Assembly (NCBI RefSeq): GCF_014200175.1
Contig: NZ_JACHBD010000011.1
Span: forward strand, 241,585-305,584
Reading direction: 5' to 3'
Source: Rhizobium lentis
Lineage (GTDB): Bacteria; Pseudomonadota; Alphaproteobacteria; Rhizobiales; Rhizobiaceae
Length of the DNA: 64,000 nucleotides
Each line of letters begins with the position of its first letter. The stretch's first letter is position 1. The position numbers and the translations under genes are program-made. This document shows positions 18,555 to 27,900 of this stretch, piece by piece. The notes beneath the pieces are model-generated. The model saw only the letters and a list, made by a program, of their open reading frames with translations, made no database searches and had not been told where the DNA came from.

Positions 18555-18705
18555 ATGCGTCTGCCCCTTACCCTAACCCTCTGCCCGTTCTGGCGGGGAG
18601 AGGGGACTTGCCCAACGAGATGTTGGAGTGGGACGGAGACGGCGCGGCATACCCCCTTCTCCCCGTTCGACGGGGAGAAGGTGCCGGCAGGCGGATGAGG
18701 GGCGG
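18555..18705. repeat. RIME-like rhizobial intergenic element between rhaD and rhaI
   Basis: The 190-bp-plus gap between rhaD and rhaI holds a mosaic of inverted repeats. The clearest is a perfect 11-bp stem CCTTCTCCCCG-TTCGA-CGGGGAGAAGG at 18655-18681; a second, looser arm with CGGGGAGAGGGG lies near 18593-18605. These features, and the flanking CCGGCAGGCGGATGAGGG, are typical of rhizobial intergenic mosaic elements inserted within operons. Confidence 0.7.
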
Positions 18706-18751
18706 CCCCACGGCAGTTCCAATGTAGAAATTGCAGAACCGGGAGGAAGAC

Positions 18752-20044
18752 ATGGCCGAGTTCAGGATCGCACAGGATCTCATCGAGAACGAAAACGACA
18801 AGCGGGCAGCCGCACTGAAAGCCGATTATGAGGCGCTGGGCGCGACACTTACGCGCCGCGGCGTCGATATCGAAGCCATCACGCGCAAGGTTGCCGAATT
18901 CTTCGTCGCCGTTCCTTCCTGGGGCGTCGGCACCGGCGGCACGCGCTTTGCCCGCTTCCCAGGTGCCGGCGAGCCGCGCGGCATTTTCGATAAGCTCGAC
19001 GATTGCGCCGTCATTAACCAGCTGACGCAGGCCACGCCGAATGTTTCGCTGCATATTCCCTGGGACAGGGCGGATACGAGCGAATTGAAAGCCAAGGGCG
19101 ATGCCCTGGGTCTCGGTTTCGATGCAATGAATTCGAACACCTTTTCCGACGCGCCGGGCCAGGCCTATTCCTATAAGTACGGCTCACTCAGCCACACCAA
19201 TGCGGCGACACGCGCCCAGGCGGTCGAGCACAATCTCGAATGCATCGAGATCGGTAAGAGGATCGGTTCCAAGGCGCTGACGGTCTGGATCGGCGACGGC
19301 TCGAACTTCCCCGGCCAGAGCAATTTCACCAAGGCGTTCGAGCGTTACCTCACCTCGATGGCTGACATTTACAAGGCCTTGCCCGACGATTGGAAGCTCT
19401 TCTCTGAGCACAAGATGTACGAACCGGCCTTCTATTCGACGGTCGTACAGGATTGGGGCACCAACTATCTGATCGCCCAGACCCTTGGTCCCAAGGCCTA
19501 CTGCCTTGTTGACCTCGGCCATCATGCGCCGAACACCAATATCGAGATGATCGTCGCCCGCCTGATCCAGTTCGGCAAGCTCGGCGGCTTCCACTTCAAC
19601 GACTCGAAATATGGCGACGACGATCTCGATGCCGGTGTGATCGATCCCTATCGGCTGTTCCTGGTGTTCAACGAGCTGGTCGATGCCGAACAGCGCGGCG
19701 TCAATGACTTCAACCCGGCCCATATGATCGACCAGTCGCACAATGTCACCGACCCGATCGAGAGCCTGATCAACAGCGCCAACGAGATCCGCCGTGCCTA
19801 TGCGCAGGCGCTGCTCGTCGACCGCAAGGCGCTTGAAGGCTATCAGCAGGACAATGACGCGCTGATGGCGTCGGAAACGCTGAAGCGCGCCTATCGCGCC
19901 GATGTCGAGCCGATCCTCGCTGAGGCGCGGCGCAGGGCCGGCGGCGCGATCGACCCGATCGCCGCCTACCGCGCCAGCGGCTACCGCAACAAGGTGGCGG
20001 CCGAGCGTCCGGCTTCCGTTGCCGGCGGCGGCGGTATCATCTGA
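18752..20044 (+). CDS. rhaI: L-rhamnose isomerase RhaI
   Basis: Cytoplasmic metal-dependent TIM-barrel isomerase, 430 aa, converting L-rhamnose to L-rhamnulose. It is of the rhizobial/Pseudomonas type rather than enteric RhaA. Metal-site regions are recognisable in FSEHKMYEPAFYS, VDLGHHAPNTNIEM and GGFHFNDSKYGDDDLDAG. The start is fixed by GGGAGGAAGAC; an upstream extension has no ribosome site. It follows rhaD across a RIME-like element and ends 22 bases before a strong hairpin terminator. Confidence 0.92.
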   Translation: MAEFRIAQDLIENENDKRAAALKADYEALGATLTRRGVDIEAITRKVAEFFVAVPSWGVGTGGTRFARFPGAGEPRGIFDKLDDCAVINQLTQATPNVSLHIPWDRADTSELKAKGDALGLGFDAMNSNTFSDAPGQAYSYKYGSLSHTNAATRAQAVEHNLECIEIGKRIGSKALTVWIGDGSNFPGQSNFTKAFERYLTSMADIYKALPDDWKLFSEHKMYEPAFYSTVVQDWGTNYLIAQTLGPKAYCLVDLGHHAPNTNIEMIVARLIQFGKLGGFHFNDSKYGDDDLDAGVIDPYRLFLVFNELVDAEQRGVNDFNPAHMIDQSHNVTDPIESLINSANEIRRAYAQALLVDRKALEGYQQDNDALMASETLKRAYRADVEPILAEARRRAGGAIDPIAAYRASGYRNKVAAERPASVAGGGGII

Positions 20045-20066
20045 ATTGCGAAACTGAAGGTAAAAG

Positions 20067-20103
20067 GATGGCCGGCAGCGCGGATGACGCGCTGCCGGCC
20101 ATC
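20067..20103. terminator. Bidirectional hairpin terminator after rhaI
   Basis: A perfect 16-bp stem (GATGGCCGGCAGCGCG with its complement at 20088-20103) and a 5-base loop lie between the convergent rhaI and AhpD-like genes. The minus-strand side is followed by TTTT; the plus side has only TTT after a few bases. Confidence 0.75.
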
Positions 20104-20108
20104 GCTGT

Positions 20109-20567
20109 TTACGGCTTCCAGGCGCCGGCGATCTGACGAGTTGCTATGTTTAGCCGGTTCCAGACATTGATGTTGGCGATGGCGATGACGAGCGCCGCAA
20201 GGCTCCTGCCGTCATAATGCCGGGTCGCCTCGTCCCAGACCTCGTCCGTCACCGGATCGGCGCGGTCGCTGGTGCGGGTCACCGCCTCGGTCAGCGCAAG
20301 GGCGGCTCGTTCGGCATCGCTGAAATAGGGCGTGTCGCGCCAGGCGCTGACGGCAAAGAGTCTCTCATCGGTCTCGCCGAGCTTCTTTGAGATCCTGGGA
20401 TGCCCGTCGATGCATACGCTGCAGCCGTTGATCTGGCTGGCGCGCAGATTGACGAGTTCGAGCAGCTTCGGTGAAAGGCCGGCCTCTGCCGGCACTTTGC
20501 CGAGGGCGTTCAGCGCCTGCATGGCCGCGGGAAGGACGAGGGCGGGATTTCCCATTCTCTCCTGCAT
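20109..20567 (-). CDS. Carboxymuconolactone decarboxylase / AhpD-family protein
   Basis: Small CMD-family protein, 152 aa, with the redox motif C-x2-C-x3-H in NGCSVCIDGH at about residues 50-59, typical of peroxidase-like AhpD proteins. The ATG at 20567 has an AAGGAGAC site; the longer frame to 20618 would run into the promoter region. It is divergent from an ECF41-type sigma factor gene, the arrangement in which COE genes (carboxymuconolactone decarboxylase, oxidoreductase, epimerase) are the known targets of that sigma group. An ECF41-like promoter on the minus strand faces this gene. The physiological substrate is unknown. Confidence 0.88.
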   Translation of the reverse strand: MQERMGNPALVLPAAMQALNALGKVPAEAGLSPKLLELVNLRASQINGCSVCIDGHPRISKKLGETDERLFAVSAWRDTPYFSDAERAALALTEAVTRTSDRADPVTDEVWDEATRHYDGRSLAALVIAIANINVWNRLNIATRQIAGAWKP

Positions 20568-20612
20568 GATATGTCTCCTTGATGTGTTTGCTCTTCGACG
20601 ATGCGCCGGCGC

Positions 20613-20639
20613 TGTCACACCGGCCAGGTTTCATTCGTC
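20613..20639 (+). promoter_or_regulatory. ECF41-type promoter of the sigma factor gene (autoregulation)
   Basis: TGTCACA (20613-20619), 16 bases, CGTC (20636-20639), followed 36 bases later by the GTG start of the sigma gene. TGTCACA/CGTC is the motif described for ECF41 sigma factors. Confidence 0.75.
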
Positions 20640-20647
20640 ATGGCCTT

Positions 20648-20674
20648 GACGCAACGCAGCGGAGGAATGTGACA
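20648..20674 (-). promoter_or_regulatory. ECF41-type promoter of the CMD-family gene
   Basis: On the minus strand TGTCACA (20674-20668), 16 bases, CGTC (20651-20648): the same motif and the same spacing as the plus-strand copy. It reads toward the CMD-family gene at 20567, whose 5' leader would be about 75 bases. Confidence 0.75.
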
Positions 20675-20675
20675 C

Positions 20676-21542
20676 GTGGACGAGAAAAAATGGCTGGCCG
20701 ATGAATTCGAGGCGAACCGGGGGCATCTCAGGGCCGCGGCCTATCGGATGCTCGGCTCGCGCAGCGAGGCGGAGGATGCCGTTCAGGAGGCCTGGTTGCG
20801 GCTGAGCCGCACCGATGCGACCGGGATCGGCAATCTCGGCGGTTGGCTGACGACGGTCGTGGCGCGCATCTGCCTCGACATGCTGCGCGCCCGCAAGGGC
20901 CGGCGCGAGGAGCCGCTGGAGATGCCCGTGCATGCGACGGCCGCCGATCCGGGCGGGGATCCCGAACGCGACGCAGCCTTCGCCGATTCCGTCGGTCTGG
21001 CGCTGCTCGTGGTGCTGCAGACGCTGGCGCCGGCCGAACGTGTCGCCTTCGTGCTGCACGACATGTTCGATCTGCCGTTCGACGAGATCGCGCCGATCAT
21101 CGGCCGTTCCTCCGCCGCCACCCGGCAGCTCGCAAGCCGCGCCCGCCGGCGCGTCCAAGGCATGGACGAAGCGCCGGATGTCGATCTTGGCCGCAAGCGG
21201 GCGATCGCCGCGGCCTTTCTGACGGCGTCGCGCAATGGCGATCTGGAGGGGCTGGTCGCGGTGCTTGCCCCCGATGTCGTCTTTCGGCCGGATGCGACGG
21301 CCGCCCGGTACGGTATCGGCGCCATGCGTGGCGCGACCGACGTCGCTGCGGCCTTCAAAGGCCGGGCAAAGGCGGCGCAAATGGCGATCGTCGATGGTGA
21401 GCTCGGCTTTGTCGTGCATGTTGACGGCCAGATCCGCGTCGCGGTGACGCTGACGATCGATGAGAACAGGATCGTCGCGATCGATGCCGTCGCCGACCCA
21501 GATCAGCTGCAGCGGCTCGACTTTTCGATCCTACGGGATTGA
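20676..21542 (+). CDS. ECF41-family RNA polymerase sigma factor with SnoaL-like C-terminal domain
   Basis: Extracytoplasmic-function sigma factor of 288 aa. Region 2 (residues ~10-75) includes AAYRMLGSRSEAEDAVQEAWLRLS and region 4 (~110-160) VAFVLHDMFDLPFDEIAPIIGRS. The ~120-residue C-terminal extension is SnoaL-like; in ECF41 proteins it replaces an anti-sigma factor and both activates and restrains the sigma. The terminal DPDQLQRL matches the NPDKL-type motif of the group, while the DGGG-type motif is degenerate here (RPDATAARYG). The start is GTG with GGAGGA upstream. Its own gene and the divergent CMD gene both have matching candidate promoters. Confidence 0.9.
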   Translation: MDEKKWLADEFEANRGHLRAAAYRMLGSRSEAEDAVQEAWLRLSRTDATGIGNLGGWLTTVVARICLDMLRARKGRREEPLEMPVHATAADPGGDPERDAAFADSVGLALLVVLQTLAPAERVAFVLHDMFDLPFDEIAPIIGRSSAATRQLASRARRRVQGMDEAPDVDLGRKRAIAAAFLTASRNGDLEGLVAVLAPDVVFRPDATAARYGIGAMRGATDVAAAFKGRAKAAQMAIVDGELGFVVHVDGQIRVAVTLTIDENRIVAIDAVADPDQLQRLDFSILRD

Positions 21543-21779
21543 ACAAAAGGCGGTCCTTTGAAACTCGCGCGCTTCGGAAGAGTCGCGCCGCGCCCGATTG
21601 CTAGGCCGCGAACGGGCGTCATTTCTCTTGACAGCGATACCCTCGCCCTTATTCTATTATAAGGCCTCAAGTATCATAATTGTAGAACTATAGCCGTGTG
21701 ATGCAGGCGGTCCCACCTCCCCAATGCCTCTCATCGTTACCTGCAGACAGGTTTCGAGACCTCTAAAGGAAAGCATATC

Positions 21780-22988
21780 ATGTCCGGCGACCAGGCGAAG
21801 AAGCCGCTTCTGCTCACCAATGTCAAACCGGTTGCCTTCGGTACCGGCGCAGGCGAGGGGGCGATCGACATTCTCGTCGATGCCGAGGGCCGGATCACCG
21901 AGATCGGTCCGTCGCTCGCGGTCTTGCAAGATGTCACGCGCATTGACGGCAAGGGTGCCTTCATCTCGCCCGGCTGGATCGACCTGCATGTGCATATCTG
22001 GCATGGCGGCACCGACATTTCGATCCGCCCCTCCGAATGCGGTCTCGAACGCGGCGTGACAACGCTAGTCGATGCCGGGTCGGCCGGCGAGGCGAATTTT
22101 CACGGTTTCCGCGAATATATCATCGAGCCCTCGCGCGAGCGCATCAAGGCCTTCCTGAACCTCGGCTCGATCGGTCTTGTCGCCTGTAACCGTGTTGCCG
22201 AACTCAGGGATATCAGAGATATCGATCTCGACCGGATCCTCGAAGTCTATGCCGAAAACAGCGAGCACATCGTCGGCATCAAGGTACGCGCCAGCCATGT
22301 CATCACCGGCTCCTGGGGCGTCACTCCCGTCAAGCTCGGTAAGAAGATCGCCAAGATCCTGAAGTTACCGATGATGGTGCATGTCGGCGAACCGCCGGCG
22401 CTTTATAACGAAGTGCTTGAGATTCTCGGCCCCGGCGATGTCGTCACCCACTGCTTCAACGGCAAGGCCGGTTCGAGCATCATGGAGGACGAGGATCTCT
22501 TCAGTCTCGCCGAGCGCTGCGCTTCGGAGGGCATCCGCCTCGACATCGGCCACGGCGGCGCCTCCTTCTCCTTCAAGGTCGCCGAGGCGGCGATCGCCCG
22601 CGGGCTGCTGCCCTTCTCGATCTCGACCGACCTGCACGGCCATTCGATGAATTTTCCGGTCTGGGACCTGGCGACGACGATGTCGAAGCTGCTCAGCGTC
22701 GGCATGCCCTTCGACAAGGTGGTTGAGGCCGTTACCCATGCGCCGGCATCCGTCATCAAGCTGCCGATGCAGAACCGGCTTTCCGTCGGCGCGCAGGCGG
22801 AATTCACCATTTTCGACCTGGTCGATTCCGACCTCGAAGCGACGGATTCCAACGGCGATGTCTCGGTCTTGAACAAGCTGTTCGAGCCGCGCTATGCGGT
22901 GATGGGCGCCGACGCCGTTACCGCCAGCCGCTACGTGCCGCGAGCGCGCAAACTCGTGCGGCATAGCCATGGCTATTCCTACAGATAG
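21780..22988 (+). CDS. Amidohydrolase/deacetylase-family metallo-hydrolase
   Basis: Amidohydrolase-superfamily enzyme of 402 aa, resembling the dihydroorotase-like deacetylase group. After an N-terminal beta-sandwich strand set, the metal-binding DLHVHIWHGG supplies the HxH pair at about residue 65. HVGEPPA and THCFNGKAGS carry further metal-ligand candidates, and STDLHGHSM lies where the barrel-end Asp is expected. The natural substrate of this group is poorly known (N-acyl amino acids, imides or cyclic ureides are options). AAAGGAAAGC precedes the ATG. It is convergent with an IclR-family regulator gene. The 237-bp leader is A+T-rich near 21650-21700 with a TTGACA at 21628 but no convincing -10 at normal spacing. 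Confidence 0.8.
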   Translation: MSGDQAKKPLLLTNVKPVAFGTGAGEGAIDILVDAEGRITEIGPSLAVLQDVTRIDGKGAFISPGWIDLHVHIWHGGTDISIRPSECGLERGVTTLVDAGSAGEANFHGFREYIIEPSRERIKAFLNLGSIGLVACNRVAELRDIRDIDLDRILEVYAENSEHIVGIKVRASHVITGSWGVTPVKLGKKIAKILKLPMMVHVGEPPALYNEVLEILGPGDVVTHCFNGKAGSSIMEDEDLFSLAERCASEGIRLDIGHGGASFSFKVAEAAIARGLLPFSISTDLHGHSMNFPVWDLATTMSKLLSVGMPFDKVVEAVTHAPASVIKLPMQNRLSVGAQAEFTIFDLVDSDLEATDSNGDVSVLNKLFEPRYAVMGADAVTASRYVPRARKLVRHSHGYSYR

Positions 22989-23006
22989 GGTCCACCGACC
23001 GGCAGG

Positions 23007-23846
23007 TCAGCGGTTGCGCCAGCCCATCAGTTTTTCGATCTGCTCCGCCGAACTACGAACATGCGCAGTGTAATGGTTCTCGTCGGAAAAAGCCTTCTGC
23101 TCCGGCAGTACGATGGAAATGGTGGCGACGCAGTGGCCGTCACGGTCGCAGATCGGCGAGGCGATGCAGGCCACCGCATAATCCGATTCCCCAGCCTGGA
23201 TCGACAGGCGCGCCTCGAAGGCCTTGCCAGCGGCTTCCGACAGGGTGCGGGGATCGATCTCGGCGCGGCCGGTCGGTGACGAGCGGGCGCAGCGCTTGAA
23301 GAGCTCGATGCGCTCTTCTTCTGGCAGATGGCCGACGAGCAGGCGGCCGGATGCCGTCCAGTTCAGCGGCACCCGGGTGCCGACGCGCGAGGCCACCTGG
23401 AAGTGGCTCGGGCCGTCGGCCATGGCCAGCACCAGCATGTAGTCGCCGTCGCGGCCGCAGACCTGCACGGTTTCGCCGGCCTGGCGGCAAAGATCGTGCA
23501 TCTCGTGGGTGGCGATGCTCATGAAATCCAGTGACCGGGCATAGGCAAGCCCGTAGTGATAAAGCCGCGCGCCGAGCCAGATCGAGCCGTCCGCCTGGCG
23601 GGTCAGCATGTTCTTCTCGACGAGATCGTCGACGATGACGTAGACGGTCGAAAGCGGCGCCTTCACCGCCTTGGCAATGGCATAGACACCGGCGGGCGAC
23701 CCCGTCTCATAGAGATGATCGATCACTTGGAGCGCGCGGTCGATGCCGCTGACGCGCGCGCGCCGCGCGCTCTTGCCGGCGGCTTCGTCGGCATGGCCTT
23801 CATCTTCGGAGTAAACTGCGGGTGATGTCTTTCCGTCCAATTCCAT
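23007..23846 (-). CDS. IclR-family transcriptional regulator
   Basis: Regulator of 279 aa. A ~30-residue charged, probably disordered N-terminus is followed by the IclR winged helix (about residues 33-95, SGIDRALQVIDHLYETG, then STVYVIVDDLVEKNML). The C-terminal effector-binding domain ends with YAVACIASPICDRDGHCVATISIVLP. Several start codons are close together (23870, 23855, 23846); the last is favoured by a GAGG four bases upstream. It ends 18 bases from the stop of the convergent metallo-hydrolase gene, which is the most likely local target, although the gene orientation gives no shared promoter. Confidence 0.85.
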   Translation of the reverse strand: MELDGKTSPAVYSEDEGHADEAAGKSARRARVSGIDRALQVIDHLYETGSPAGVYAIAKAVKAPLSTVYVIVDDLVEKNMLTRQADGSIWLGARLYHYGLAYARSLDFMSIATHEMHDLCRQAGETVQVCGRDGDYMLVLAMADGPSHFQVASRVGTRVPLNWTASGRLLVGHLPEEERIELFKRCARSSPTGRAEIDPRTLSEAAGKAFEARLSIQAGESDYAVACIASPICDRDGHCVATISIVLPEQKAFSDENHYTAHVRSSAEQIEKLMGWRNR

Positions 23847-24037
23847 GCACCTCATTAAAACTGCGATCATGTTACATTACTATGGCATAGCGGTCGCGGT
23901 GGCAAATCGCAACATTTTGTAGGTTGATCATGTGACGGGCGCGACAGTGGCCATCACCTCAGTGCGGGAAAACTCCATCATAGAACTTGGAACAACAAGC
24001 CGCAGCCTGAGTTTGACCCTGAACCCAGGAGGTCACG

Positions 24038-24895
24038 ATGACGAATTATCCGACACCGCCTTTCCCGTCCCAGAAACAGCCCATGCCGGGTTTTACCGCG
24101 CAGATGGATCCCGTTCCCGACCATGGCGAGAAAAGCTATCGCGGTTCCGAACGGCTGAAAGGCAAGCGGGCCATCATTACCGGCGGCGATAGCGGCATCG
24201 GCCGGGCGGTGGCGATCGCCTATGCCAGGGAAGGCGCCGACTTGGTGATTTCGTATCTCGACGAGGATGAAGATGCCGACGAGACCAAGCGGCTCGTCGA
24301 ACAGGCCGGACGCAAGGCCGTGCTCGTCAGCGGCGATATCCAGGACCCGACTCATTGCCGACAGATCGTCGAGACGGCAGTCAAGGAGCTCGGGGGTATC
24401 GATATACTCGTCAACAATGCCGCACATCAGGCCAGCTTCAAAAGCATCGACGAGATCAGCGACGAGGAGTGGGAACTGACCTTCAAGGTCAACATCCACG
24501 CGATGTTCTACCTGACCAAGGCTGCCGTCCCCCATATGCAGCCCGGCAGCGCCATTATCAATACGGCCTCGATCAACTCCGACAGTCCGAATCCGACATT
24601 GCTCGCCTATGCGACGACCAAGGGGGCGATCCAGAATTTCACCGCCGGCCTCGCCCAGCTGCTGGCCGAGAAAGGCATTCGCGCCAACGCCGTGGCGCCG
24701 GGGCCAATCTGGACGCCGCTCATTCCCTCGACGCTTCCTGAGGAAAGCGTCAGCAATTTCGGCAAGCAGGTACCGATGAAACGGCCGGGCCAGCCGGCCG
24801 AGCTCGCAACAGCCTACGTGATGCTGGCCGATCCTTTGTCGAGCTATGTCTCCGGCACGACAATCGCGGTCACTGGCGGCAAGCCGATCCTGTAA
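24038..24895 (+). CDS. SDR-family oxidoreductase (YghA/glucose-dehydrogenase-like)
   Basis: Short-chain dehydrogenase of 285 aa with a ~45-residue N-terminal extension typical of the YghA/YhdF group (start FPSQKQPMPG, LKGKRAIITGGDSGIGRAVA). Nucleotide motif GGDSGIG at about residue 51, NNAAHQ, catalytic Ser in NTASINS, and YATTKGA as the YxxxK pair near residue 195. The C-terminus with SGTTIAVTGGKPIL is typical. CAGGAGGTCACG gives a strong ribosome site. These proteins are often general-stress-induced; no operon partner is visible. Confidence 0.88.
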   Translation: MTNYPTPPFPSQKQPMPGFTAQMDPVPDHGEKSYRGSERLKGKRAIITGGDSGIGRAVAIAYAREGADLVISYLDEDEDADETKRLVEQAGRKAVLVSGDIQDPTHCRQIVETAVKELGGIDILVNNAAHQASFKSIDEISDEEWELTFKVNIHAMFYLTKAAVPHMQPGSAIINTASINSDSPNPTLLAYATTKGAIQNFTAGLAQLLAEKGIRANAVAPGPIWTPLIPSTLPEESVSNFGKQVPMKRPGQPAELATAYVMLADPLSSYVSGTTIAVTGGKPIL

Positions 24896-24985
24896 TGCAG
24901 GTCGGGCGGAATTGGCGGTTCCGGGTCAAAGACCTGCATGAAACGAGGAGCTGAAGCGTGTCGATCAAGTCTGATGCGACGCCTT

Positions 24986-27900
24986 TCACTGCGGCCTGCC
25001 GAAGCCGCCGCCGGTCGGCGTCGTGACGATCACGGCGTCCCCGGCGGCGAGCATTGACTGGTCGCAGCCTTCGAGCCTTTCGACGGTGCCGTTCGCGCGA
25101 CGGATCTCGGTTTTCCCAAGCTGTCCGTCTTCCCCGCCGAACAGGCCGAACGGCCGGATCATTCGATGCGAGGAGAGAATGCTGCAATCCATCATTTCCA
25201 GAAAGCGGATTGTGCGCTCGGTGCCGCCGCCGGCGCTATATTGTCCCTTGCCGCCGGAACCGCGGCGGATGTGGAAATCTTCGAGTACAACGGGAAATCG
25301 GAATTCCAGAACCTCGGGATCGGTCAGCCGCGAATTGGTCATATGCGTATGGACGCCGTCGGCGCCGTCAAAGCCGGTGCCGTCGTTGAGCCTGCCGGCC
25401 GGGCCACCGGCGCAGATCGTCTCGTAATATTGGTAGGTGGCATTGCCGAAGGTCAGGTTGTTCATCGAACCCTGGGCTGCCGCGAGCGTTCCGAGCGCGC
25501 CGAACAGGGCATTCGTCACATGCTGGCTGGTCTCGACATTGCCGGCGACGACGGCGGCCGGATAGACTGGACGAAGCATCGAACCCTCCGGCACGATGAT
25601 CCGGATCGGCCGCAAGCAGCCGGCATTCATCGGGATCGGCTGCTCGACCATAACGCGGAAGACGTAGAGCACGGCGGCGCGGGTCACCGGCTCCGGCGCA
25701 TTGAAATTGGTCGGCTGCTGCGCGCTCGTACCGGTGAAGTCGACCGTCGCCTCACGCGCCTTCCTGTCGACGGTGATCTTCACCTTGATGACGGCGCCCT
25801 GATCGGTGGGATAGGTGAATTGGCTGTCGCTGAGGCGGGCGATCACTCGGCGGACGCTCTCTTCGGCATTGTCCTGCACATGGCCCATATAGGCTTCGAC
25901 GACGTCGAGCCCGAAATGAGCGACCATTTTGCGCAATTCCCAAACCCCCTTTTCATTGGCGGCGATCTGCGCCTTCACGTCGGCGAGGTTCTGGGCGGGG
26001 TTGCGGGCGGGATAAGGATGATCCTTCAGCATGGCCGCGAATTCGGCCTCGCGAAAACGGCCTTCATCGACCAGCAGGAAATTGTCGATCAGCACGCCTT
26101 CCTCGTCGACCTTCGTCGCCCGCGGCGTCATCGAGCCCGGCGCCTTGCCGCCGATATCGGCGTGATGGCCGCGCGAGGCGACGTAAAACAAAATGGTTTT
26201 TCCCGCGTCGTCGAAAACAGGTGTGACAACGGTGATGTCGGGCAGGTGCGTGCCGCCATTGTAAGGCGCGTTGAGCGCGAAGACGTCACCCGGGCGGATG
26301 CGGCCCGCGTTGAGGCGGATGATCGTTTCGACCGAACGGTCCATGGAGCCGAGATGCACCGGCATATGCGGTGCATTGGCGACAAGCGCGCCGGTGCGGT
26401 CGAAGACGGCGCAGGAGAAATCGAGTCGTTCCTTGATGTTGACCGAATGGGCGGTGTTCTGCAGCGTCACGCCCATCTGCTCGGCGATCGCCATGAAGAG
26501 GTTGTTGAAGACTTCGAGCATGACAGGGTCGGCATTCGTGCCGACGGCGGCATTGCGGGCAAGCGAAATTTCGCGGGTGAGAACGATATGATCGAGCTCC
26601 GTGAGCCGTGCCTGCCAGCCGGGTTCGACGACGATCGTCTGGTGTGGCTCGATGACGAGGGCAGGGCCCTTGAGGACGGCGCCAGGCTTCAGCGCACCGC
26701 GTTCGAAGATGCCGGCCTCATGCCATGCGCCGCCGGAAAAGAAGCGGGTCGTGCGTAGCGCTTGCGGCACGAAGGCTTCCGCTTGCGTCGCCGCTTCCTC
26801 GATATCGGCGCCGCCGCCAATGCCCTCGACTTCGATGGAGTCGACGACGACAGGGCGGTCTTCGAAGATGAAGCCGAACTGCTTCTTATGGGCAATGGCG
26901 AAGGCTCGCACCATCTCCTCCTGTGGCCCGAAGGCGACCGGCAGGGCCGTGTCGGTGCCCTTGTATTGCAGATGCAGGCGGGTAACGATCTCCATCTCGG
27001 CAGCCTCGACGCCCTGCAGCCTCAACTCCTCGCGGACATCTTCCTCCAGTTCAGCCCTGATGCCGCCGATCGTCGCCAGCGCCTCGGCAATCTCCGTCAG
27101 CACTGCGCGCTGGCGCGTGGCGCGGATGTCGGCAAGTCCCATGCCATAGGCGGAGAGGATGCCGGAAAACGGGTGGATCAGCACGGTTTTCATGCCGAGG
27201 CTGTCGGCGACGAGGCAGGCATGCTGGCCGCCGGCACCGCCGAAGCACGTGAGCGCATAGTCCGAAACGTCATAGCCGCGCTGGACGGAGATCTTCTTGA
27301 TGGCATTTGCCATATTCTCGACGGCAATGGCGAGGAAGCCGTCGGCAACGTCCTCGGCCGCCCGTCCGCCGCCGATCGTCTCTGCCAACTCGGCAAAGGC
27401 TGCGCGCACCGCCTCGGCATCGAGCGGCTGGTCCTGCTCGGGCCCGAAGATCGCGGGGAAGAATTCCGGCAGCAGCTTGCCGGTCATGATGTTGGCGTCG
27501 GTGACGGCAAGCGGGCCGCCGCGGCGATAGGATTTTGGGCCGGGCGTCGCGCCCGCCGATTCCGGGCCGACGCGGAAGCGCGAGCCGTCATAACTGAGGA
27601 TCGAGCCGCCGCCGGCCGCGACGGTATGGATCTTCATCATCGGCGCGCGCATGCGCACGCCGGCCACCTCGGTCTCGAAAGCGCGTTCCAATTCACCGTC
27701 GTAATGCGAAACGTCGGTCGAGGTGCCGCCCATATCGAAGCCGATCATCCTGTTGAAACCGGCAATACGTGAGACCTCGACCGCGCCGACGACCCCGCCT
27801 GCAGGGCCGGAGAGGATTGCGTCCTTGCCCTGAAAGAGATGCGCGTCGGTCAGCCCGCCGGAGGACTGCATGAACATCAATTTCGGGCCTTGTCCCTCGA

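Noticed and set aside
18555..18705. Small structured RNA gene between rhaD and rhaI
   Set aside because: The inverted repeats match the intergenic mosaic element type found in many rhizobial operons, with no promoter or terminator of its own.
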